A stretch of 64,000 nt of DNA from Verrucomicrobiia bacterium (GTDB lineage Bacteria; Verrucomicrobiota; Verrucomicrobiia; Verrucomicrobiales; DEV007), in NCBI GenBank assembly GCA_030425385.1, contig JAUIAH010000015.1:88852-152851 (forward strand), given 5' to 3'. The translations under genes and the position numbers were made by a program. This document shows, in pieces, positions 29,216 to 39,200 of this stretch; position 1 is the stretch's first letter; each line of letters starts with the position of its first letter. The notes under the pieces were generated by a model that was given only the letters and a program-made list of their open reading frames with translations, was not told the origin of the DNA and did no database searches.

Positions 29216-30247
29216 TCATCCTTCTCGACGACGTTGGTTGTCTACCCAGGTGGTGAGATACCCTGGCAGAAGCGTTTCTAACAAGGCGTCAATCTCTTGC
29301 CAAGCAGCCGCGTCGAGGGGTTCGGGCAGCTGATAGCTGGCGAAACGTTCTGGTTTGGCGAGGGCGGGTCGCATGGGGAAATGTCCCGCTTCGCAGGAGG
29401 CCATGAGCGCCTCGGCTTTGGGGCCAGAGAGGAAAGATGCCAGGCGGCGTGCGGGTTCGGGGTGGGGCGCTTGCTTGATCAAGACGGCGGCGGAAGGGAG
29501 GAGAAGGCCACCGGCCTCGGCACTCCGTGGCACGATACCGGAAACAGGCTTGCCGTCTAACAACGCCACATGCAGGTCATCGCTATCGGTCAGACCAAGG
29601 ACGAATTCACCACTACCGACGCGGCGTTTCACTTCTCCATTGCTGGCTAACATGGTGCCACCGTTCTTGGTGAAGTTCTCAAAGAAGGCGGAGGCGCGGT
29701 CGTTTCCCCAGGCGCGAAAGAGGGCAGCGGCATGCACCGTCGTGGTGCCAAAGAGTGGGTTCGCCAGGCAACTGTGCGGCGCAAAGGTTGGGCTGGCGAG
29801 CTCTTCCACGCTTTGCGGCAGTTTGGGAAGCTGAGCGGCTTTCGGCTGATGCGTGATGATGACCCGAGCCCTTGCGGAAGTGCCAATGACACGTTGATCA
29901 GCGAGGAAAGCGTTCTTTGGAAGGCTATCGGGATCCTGCAGAGCCACATCATCTAACAATCGCGCACGATCAAGAGTGAACGCGCGCGCGATGTCGCCGC
30001 TCCAGAAGACATCGGCTACGGGATTCTCGGCTTCGGCTAGCAAACGGGTTAGAAGTCCGGAACTCTTGGCGATTTCTGAATCGCTGACCAAGCGGACCCG
30101 GATGCCCGTTTCTGCCTCAAACGCTTTGGCGGCACGCCGAGCGTACGTTTCATCGATACTCGCGTAGAGAACGACTTCATTCTCCGTGGACGAAGGCGTG
30201 CATCCCAGGAGCAGGCTCAACAGAAAGAGTAGGAAGCTGTGTTTCAT
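29216..30247 (-). CDS. Fe3+ ABC transporter substrate-binding lipoprotein
   Basis: The protein has 343 residues. The signal ends in the lipobox LLLGC (Cys16), so it is membrane tethered. The mature part resembles the FbpA/FutA ferric-binding family: VVLYASIDETYARRAAKAFEAETGIRV, ADVFWSGDIARAFTLDRA, and late GGLLLPSAAVLIKQAPHPEPARRLASFLSG. Substrate specificity is inferred from the family and neighbours; molybdate- or phosphonate-type relatives cannot be fully excluded. Its ATG lies only 8 bases after the stop of the 10.7 kb repeat-protein gene. Confidence 0.85.
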   Translation of the reverse strand: MKHSFLLFLLSLLLGCTPSSTENEVVLYASIDETYARRAAKAFEAETGIRVRLVSDSEIAKSSGLLTRLLAEAENPVADVFWSGDIARAFTLDRARLLDDVALQDPDSLPKNAFLADQRVIGTSARARVIITHQPKAAQLPKLPQSVEELASPTFAPHSCLANPLFGTTTVHAAALFRAWGNDRASAFFENFTKNGGTMLASNGEVKRRVGSGEFVLGLTDSDDLHVALLDGKPVSGIVPRSAEAGGLLLPSAAVLIKQAPHPEPARRLASFLSGPKAEALMASCEAGHFPMRPALAKPERFASYQLPEPLDAAAWQEIDALLETLLPGYLTTWVDNQRRREG

Positions 30248-30255
30248 GGCCGAGA

Positions 30256-33200
30256 TCAGAATCGTTCCCCACCCTCACCACCTTCGCCTTCGCCTTCACC
30301 ACCTCCTGAACCACCGGCTCCTCCGCCTCCGCCTGAACCACCGCCGCCGCTTTCGTAGACCACGGCGCGGATACGTCCGAAGAGCCGCTCGAGTCCGGTG
30401 CTGGGAACACGAATGGTGACTTCGCTGAACGATCCTGATGGCGTTTCTGTCAGCGTTGCGGGAGCTACGGGCACCCAACCGTTCACGGTGTGGTCGGCAA
30501 TCGCTGACCAGAAGGGCGTGGATAGCTTCGTGGATTGGTCAAAGTGCAAGATCATATCGACCGGGATCACGCTTGCTGCCGTGAAGGTGAAGAGCCAATC
30601 CGATTGCTGACCCGATCCAGTCAATGGCAGGGACGAGTGTGAGCGCGGGTCGAGACCGAGTGCCGACTCCACTCCATTGTTAATGCCGTCGGCATCGGGG
30701 TCTGCTTCGGCGCCACTGATGAGTGGGTCGGCCAGTTCCTCGGGCGTGAAATGCAAGGCCTGCCAGTTCTCAAAAGCAAAGTCGCCGGGAACCCACGTGA
30801 CCTGGTCAAGTCCCGCGCTTTGCACCGCGTCTAACGGTTCGCCGGGTGCGCGATAGGCTACCCAGCGGAGCGTGTGGGTGCCTTCACTCACCGGAACGAG
30901 CTCGTATTTCCAAAGCTCGTTGGGATTGTCGAGCGCTTGATCGACGCCGTCGATGAGGAAAGCGAGTTCATAACCAGAGCGATTCGGTGCCTTCCAATAG
31001 AAGCGAATAGTGCCGGGCCCCGTGACTTCCGTTTCCACCCAAGAAGGCACGCCGTCTGGTGTTTCCGGGGATGACATGCCACTATCACTGCCATCATAAC
31101 TGATAGCCGCGGGATCGGACAACCCGATCCATGGCAAGGCCGCACTGGTGTTCCACGGTAGACTGAGTGCATCCAGCGCCTCAGCCAAAGCGATTGGGGC
31201 AATGGTGCTCACGCTGACTTGGTCGATGCGAATGGGCCCTTCCGTCGTGGCTGCCAAGGGGACTTGGAAGCGTAAGCGATGGCTCCCCTGACCAAGCGGG
31301 AAACGCGCAGGTGCCCAATCGGTAGCGCGTGCAAGTGTGTAGCTTTCATTGTCTAACAACGCGGTCAATCGATGATCTGAGGATTGATACCAGAACGACA
31401 ACTGGCCAGGCCCTTCCAACTCGGCGGCGACGTTCACGGGTCGAGGGACGAGGCCTGGCGTAGGCATGTTCTCCAAGGCGCCATTGGCGTCGCGGGCCTG
31501 ATCTGTTTGAACCATCCAAGGGCTGTGACCCGAAGCCACGACGGCCCTGACAGGCACATCAAAGCCCTTGAAGAGAGGCGGCTCCGTTTCAGAAACGAAT
31601 TTCACTTCGTCTACCCAAACACCAGCAGGGGCAAAGCTGTTCTCCGTCCGGTAATCCCAGCGCACGCGATGCGTGCCAGCAGACACGGCGACTTCGACAT
31701 AGGTCCATTCGTCAGCGCTCTTGGCATCAATGTAGGGAATGTCATCGATAAGCAGCTTGAAATCTTCACCCCCATACTGCGGACCTTTCCACCAGAAACC
31801 AAGAGTGCCTGGGCCGATGATCTCCGTTTCCATCCAGCTGGACTCGAAAGAATCGAGCTGCCCGCTCGCGGCCAGGTCCGTCGTGTCATGGGCGTGTGAG
31901 AATGGGTAGCCGTACCAAGGCTGATCGCCGCCCGTGGTCCAGGCGAGCCCCAGCGCATCCAGCCCCGTAGCGAGATCGATCGGTCGCGCGATCTCGATCG
32001 TGTCTAACAAAGCATGATGCCCGTCAACATGATCACGCCGCTTGTCGTAGATCCAGAAAAGGTCATACTTACCGTTGCCAATCCGCGCCAAGACGTTCTG
32101 CAAATCAGGCGTCATGCCGTTCAGCTCAGCTCGGTTGTTGTGTTCGATGCGGAAGGTGGGGCGGTCGAGCGAATCACTCTCAGCTTTCCAATCAAAGCTG
32201 ATCAAGGCGGGGCCCTCGACTAACGTACGCACTGTGCTCTCGTCATTGCGCTCGGTCACTCCAGAACGAAGCCCCTCCGCCGTCACATCCCATGGATTCT
32301 GATCACCATAGCTGACAAAGGTCTGCTCCGGCGATCCCAGCGTTGTGCTGATGCTCGATGGGTCACTTGGAATGAAACGAAGATCATCGACAAAGGCCGT
32401 GTCGGTCGGCGAAGCCGCGTCTTGGCTGCGCTCATACGTCCAACGCAGGGTGTGAGTGCCTGCGCTCAAACTCAGGATCACTTCCTGCCATTCTGTTAGG
32501 AAATCAATATCCGTTTGCAAGTTGCCGTCGAGATACAGTCTGAGATCGTCTTGCCCAGTGTCCGTGCGCCACCAGAATCGCACGGTGCCCGGTCCAGTGA
32601 TCGTCGTTTCCATCCAACTCTCTTGACCGACAGCGGTGGGCAGACTCACCGCCGTGTCCACGCCGTCGTGACTGGAGTCGGCCGAAGCCACGCCCGCCCA
32701 ACCAGGGCCACCAGTGGTCCAGGCGAAGCTTTCGCCCTCTAACGCTGATTCGAAATCAGTGTAAGGGACAATGTTTACCGCGTCTAACCAAGCCAAGTCT
32801 TGGCCGCCAACGGTGTTGAAATTCTTGTCGTAACGCCACTCGATCACGTGTTCGCCCGGAGGGATGGCGTCTTCAATCAAAGCCCAGCCGGGCTCGTTGC
32901 TCGTGCGGCGAACTTCGATGCCATCGATCAAGAATCTGAGATAATCGAAGGAATGCGAGGACACGTTCCATTGAAACGTGATCCAGGCGGGCCCCTGAAC
33001 GCGTGTCTTGATACCCGTGCTATCATTGTCCCCAATCACACCGCTCTGAGCGGAGCTCACGCCATCAAAGGCCTCGGTCGGTCCACTGGGTTGCCACGGC
33101 GCTCGGGTGGAGAACCACGGATAGCTGGTATTTCCGAGCGCATCGGCCAAGGGAGGCGATGCCGTTGCGGTGAACTGGACGTCGTCCAACCACACTTGAT

Positions 33201-36200
33201 TCGAACCTGCGGAGGACGTGCTGAGGTTGTTCCATGCCCAACGCAAGACGTGCACGCCAGCGGGCACGCTCAAGACGGAACGTTGCCAATCCGTGGAGCC
33301 CGCCTTGCGATCCCATTCGGTTCCGTTGACGGTGAAGATGAAGGCGTCGCTGTTATGTGAGGATGTCTTGGTCCAATAACTGATTTCTCCAGGTCCCGTC
33401 ACGGTGGTTTCCATCCAGGACTCCTGCCCGGTGGCCACATCGCCACTCACCGCGAGGTCATCATCAGTCTGAGCGGCTCCGAGTCCCAGCGTGCGCCAAG
33501 GGGCAGCACCTCCGGACGTCCAGGTGAGTCCGGTGTTGTCTAACGCATCTCCGTAGTCACTTTGATAGGGCACGATCTCCAATTCGTCTACCCAAGCCGT
33601 GTCGTCGAGCCCGCTGCCGCTGGCGTTCTTGGTATAGCGCCATTCCAAGGTGTGCGTGCCGGCGCTGAGTTCGCGAGCAATGTTCTCCCATTCATGATCT
33701 CCTTGGCGCCAATCCATGCGGGTGCCATTGAGATACCAACCCACCCAATCGCCACTCAGTGAGGAACATTTCCACCAGAAAGACAGCACAGCCGGGCCCT
33801 CCACCGTTCGAAAGAAACTGGTCGCTTCGCCATCGCTGATGGCACCCGCTTGCAAGGCATCGACGCCATCATGAGTCGTGCTCGTTTGTGAGAACCAAAG
33901 TGCGCTGCCCATTCCTAACGTTTCCCCAGGCGCATCCAATGCCGTGGCATAGGCCGGTGCGGCGTTCGGCACCCAGACAACGCTGTCTAACCAAGCCACA
34001 TCGGGCAAGATCGTTGTACTGCTGTTCTTCGCGTAGGTCCAGCGGACGGTATGCACGCCTGCGCCAATCTCAAGCTGAGCCGTTTCCCAATCACTGCTGC
34101 TGAGCACGAGGCCAGGTGATTGGCCATCCACGCTGACAGAGAGCGTGTCCGAACTATGCGAAAGCGTCTTTGCGGCAAATGTGAGGGTTCCGGGTCCCGT
34201 CACGGTCGTTTCTAGCCAGCTCGACTCGTTGTGATCGATGGCGCCACTACTCGCGGCATCCGTACCATCGGCGGCGTGACTCGAAACGTAGCCCGCCCAT
34301 GGAGCATCGCCACCCGTGGTCCAGGTGAGGGCGGAATCGAGCGCGCTGTCCAATGCCCCGGGCGCGGCAAACTCCACACCATCGAGATAGCCTGCGTCAT
34401 CGCCGGTGTCGACACTACCATTCTTCTCATACTGCCAAAGATGACGCTCCGTCGTCACGCCTGCGCGATGCATGGCAAACTGCCAGTCTTGCTCGCCAGA
34501 GATCTGGGCGAGTTGCACGCCATCCTGATAGTATCGTAGGCGGTCACTGGATTGCGACGACACCTTCCACCAGTAGAAGACCCACCCCGGTCCTGCCTGT
34601 TCCATCGAAAGCGACGTTTGTTGATTGTGCGTGATGCCGCCAGTTTGCAAGGCGTCCGTGCCATCCTGCGTGGTGGTGGACTGCGAGAACCACGGCTCGG
34701 AACCATAGGTCACGAGTGCTTGATCTTGCAATTCTAGCGCATTTCCTAGTACGTTGGGTACACTGGCTGACCAGCTCCACTCGTCCGTCCAGGTGCGGTC
34801 CGAGCCCGTGTTGATACTGTTGTTCTTGGCATAAGAGATCCTCACATGATGACGACCGCTATCGAGGTAGAACTCCGGCTTCTCCCAGGCTTGCCCCGTG
34901 CCGCTGCGGGTGTCGATCGGCACACCATCGATGATCAAGGAGGCGATGTCGTTGGTCTGTGAATCGACGTTCCACCAGAATTGACCATGGCCCGGACCAT
35001 CGATTACGGCTTCGATCCAAGTAATCTCGTTGTGGGTGATGGGGCCGCTTTCCGGAGCGCTCACGCCGTCATGCGTCGTGGCGCCTTGGGCCACCCAACC
35101 ACCATCGCCACCACTGATCATGGCCACGATACTGCCAATGCTAGAGCCATCGGTGGCGGCGCTCGCGAGCAAAGCAGGATTGGCTTCAGCGGTGAAACGC
35201 ACCTCATCGACCTGCATGCGACGGCCTGAGTTGGCGGCGCCGTTCACTGGAGTGTAATCCCAACGCAGGGTGCGCGTGCCCGATCCGATCGCAGCCTCTA
35301 ACAATTGCCAATCCGTGGCTCCCGCGATCTCAGTCAAGGCGGTGCCATCGACCAACAAACGCAGCGCATCGCCCTCGGCTGCGGAAGCCGCTCGCCACCA
35401 GAAACGCAGGGTGCCAGGACCGGTGACCGTGGTTTCCATCCAGGAACTCCCACCCGCATCGGGCTCGCCGCTTTGGGCAAAGTCCACGCTATCATGAGCC
35501 TCGGTATCGATCACCCCAGTCCAGGCATCACTACTGCTCGTGCTCCAAGTCAAGCTGCCTCCATCGAGGGCATTGGCAAGAGTTTCGCCGCTTGCGGCTG
35601 GTGTGTATGCTAGTTGATCAATCCAAGCCGTGTCGTCTCCTGCATCAATGGACCCATTCTTCGTGTAACGCCACTGCACGAGGTGACTCCCACCAGCCAC
35701 GACATAGGCCTGCTCGGCCCAATCCTGTTCGCCAGAGAAGTTGTGCGCGCTGATGGCAGTTCCATCGACGTAGAGCCGAAGACGATCGCTTGATTGGCTA
35801 GAGATCTTTCGCCAATACGTGAGGGTTCCTGGACCGGTCACGTGGGTTTGCAACCAAGTCTGTTGGTTGTGGTCGATATCACCACTTTGAGCCGCATCGA
35901 TGCCGTCGTTCGTGACCGCTCCCTGACTGTACCACAACGCATCGCCGCTGCTGGTCCATTCCAGACCGCTCCCGTCCAAGGCGGATTCCAATTCGGGCGT
36001 GGTCTCGGGAGCGAAGCTCATTTCATCCAACCACCCGGCCTGACTGGCATTGTTGTTACTGGTGCCGCGCTCCCATTCCCAACGAACGGTGTGCGTGCCG
36101 CTTCCCACCGTGCAGGCCACGGGTTGCCAATCGGTCGTCGCGGTCAACTCGTGACGTTTCACGCCATCGATGATGATCCGAAGACGATCGCCATTGGCCA

Positions 36201-39200
36201 TCACGCTACGCCACCAGAAGCTCAAGGTGCCCGCACCGTTCACCGTGGTCTCCAGGCTGGTCCATTCGCCCTTGTCCAGACGCGGGGTCACGGCCGCATC
36301 GATACCGTCATGTGCCAGCGTGAGAGATTGCGGCAACCAACCTTCGGCTCCAGCTGCGCTCGCCACCGTGAAAGGCAAGGCAGGCGCATCCACGGCTTCG
36401 GCCAGACTGCCAGCCACGGGAGCCCAGGCGATCTCATCGACCCACCCCGTGTCGCTGCCGCCGGCACCGCTGCCGTTCTTGGTGTAGCGCCAGCTGACGG
36501 TGTGTTTGCCAGGGGTGAGATGCTGCGTGATCTGTTCCCAATCCGCTTCGCCAAAGATCGAGTCGATCTGACTGTCATTGATATAGAGCCGCAAGCGATC
36601 CCCCGAGCCTTCGGTTGAGGCTTTCCACCAGAAAGCGAGTGTGCCGGGTCCGTTGACGATGGTCTCCAAACGCGCCTCTTCATTGTCGCCAATGGCATTG
36701 GCCTGCAAGGCATCGCTGCCATCATGCGTCGTGGTGCTTTGTGAGGCCCAGAGGCTGTCACCATGAGTGAGCAAATCAGCCGGAGCGCTCTCTGCCGCAT
36801 CGACTAACGGAATGCCAGCAGTGAAGGCAACTTCATCAAGAAACAGGGCGTCGCTTCCCACCGGGGCATTGCCATCCTTGGCGTAAAGCCAACGCAAGAC
36901 ATGCGTGCCTGCTGGCAAGGTGCGCTCGACCTGTTGCCAATCAAGATCGCCCCCCTCACTGATCTGCGCTTCGCCATTCACCAGGAAGGTCGCGAGATCG
37001 CCACTGCTCCCCGAAGGGCGCCACCAGAAACTCACCGTGCCCGGGCCCGTGACTTCGGTTTCGAGCCAGGTTTCCGCATTGATAGGCAGGCTCCCGCTAT
37101 AAGCCGTGTCCGCACCATCGTGAGCCAAACCCGGTCCATTCACGCCAGCCCAAGCACCGTCACCACCGGTAGTCCAGGCGAATCCCGATTCATCTAAGGC
37201 ATCTGCTAGCGTCTCCGGTGTCGTGATGCTCACTTGATCGATCCAGCCCGCATTGTCCCCGGCTTGATTGGAGAAATTCATCTCATAAAACCACTCCACC
37301 ACGTGTTGACCAGCAGGGATGGGCTGAATGACTTGGGCCCAGTCTTGCTCACCAGAGATGCGTTGGACGGAACTTTCATTGAGATTGAAATTGAGATAGT
37401 CGCTGAAGTTCTGTGACGACACTTTCCACCAGAAACTCACCAGGCCCGGCCCCGTGATGTTCGCCGACATGCTCGTGCGCTCGTGGTCGATGATAGCGCC
37501 ACTTTGCAAGGCATCGATGCCGTCTTGAGTCGTCGTCGTTTGCGAGAACCAAGCAGCGTCACCTGTGAGCGTGAGGTCGATTCCGTCGATTTCAATCGCT
37601 TCTTTGAGTTCCACCGGGTCTTGAGAGGTGAAGACAAAGGCATCAATGCTAGCAGAATCACTGCCCGCAACCCCTGAGCTGTCTTTGGCATAGCTCCAAC
37701 GCAGCGTGCGCGTGCCTGGAGGGATCGTTTGCTGCACTTCTTGCCAGACGGAGTCATTGCCTGTGAGCTCGGCGACGGTTTCTCCGTCTAACAGAAGGCG
37801 AATGGCATCGCTGTTGCCGGCGGAAATGCGCCACACGAAAGAAGCCACGCCCGGCCCTATGACTTGAGTCTCGATCCACGAAGCGCTTCCATGCGGAATG
37901 GCACCACTCGTCGCCGCGCTGTCACCTGTGGCCGCATCGGTCTCGGCGCCGGCCCAGTCGGCAGCACCACCCGTCGTCCAAGTCTGCCCAGGCGCATCCA
38001 GCGCCGTGAGCAAAGGCACGGCTTGACGCAGGCTCACTTCATCGACCCAAGCATTGGCCGTCGCACCAGTTTCGGCGCTCCCCTGACCGTAGATCCACTC
38101 CAACACGTGCGGTCCAGGGCCTAACGGATGCGTCACTTCGGCCCATTCATGCAAACCACTGTTACCCACGACCTGATCGCCGTTCACGTAAAGTGATAGA
38201 CGCGCGTCGGTATCGACAAAGCGCCAGTAGGCCAGTGTTAGAGGGCCTTCGACACGCACTTGGACCGCCGAGCTTTCGAATCTCCCAAGAGGCACGGGCA
38301 TGATCGCATCGACCCCATCATGCGTGGTAGCTGATTGACTCTCCCAAAGCGCGGGGCCATAGGCAAACACCTCCATGGGTGCCGGCAAATCGAGCGCCTC
38401 GGCAAGACTCAGATCACCAGCAGTGAAGACCACGTTATCAAGAAAGGCCGCATTGAGATTCTCAGGCTCCACATGCGTGCGTTGGAAGGTCCAGCGCAGG
38501 GTATGCGTGCCGGTTCCAAAGGTGTGGAGCGCCGGTTCCCATTCGGTCTCGCCTTCGAGGTGATGGATGCGTTCCCCATCCACTTCGAGGATGAACTCGT
38601 CGCGCCCAGCTGAGTTGAGTTCACCCGAAAGACGCCAATCCCAACGCAAGGTGCCCGGGCCCGTCACGGTCGCTTCAATCCAGCTCTGACAGTTTGCCTC
38701 GACCTCTCCGCTGATCGCGACATCCACGTCATCGGCAGCCAAACTGGGGATGGCAAAGCCCTCCCAAGGCAGATCGCCACCCGTGGTCCAGGCCAGAGCA
38801 TTGTCCGTCGCCGTATCGAGGGGAATGGCAGGCGACGCTAACACTTTCTCAATACGAATCGTGCGGGCTTCGATCTCCCTGGCGGGTGCGCGTTCCCAAC
38901 GCAGCACGTGATCTCCCGCGCCTAAGCGATGCAGGCTGGTATCCCAGTCGCCATTGCGATGAGGCACGTGATTGCCATTGATATAGAAGAAGCTGTTGGA
39001 ATCCGTCACCAAGTTGGCGCCGGTCAAAGGCATGCGCCGCTCGATCTCGACCGTTTGATTGCCGGGCAAGACGAGGCTCAACCAGGACAACTCGCCTTGC
39101 CCCGCACGGCCGCTGGTCGCGATACTAGCATTGGCCGAAGTGGCTGCCGTCGCGCCGCTCACGGCAAGGATGGCCATGCCTTGGGTATTGCCATCGTCAC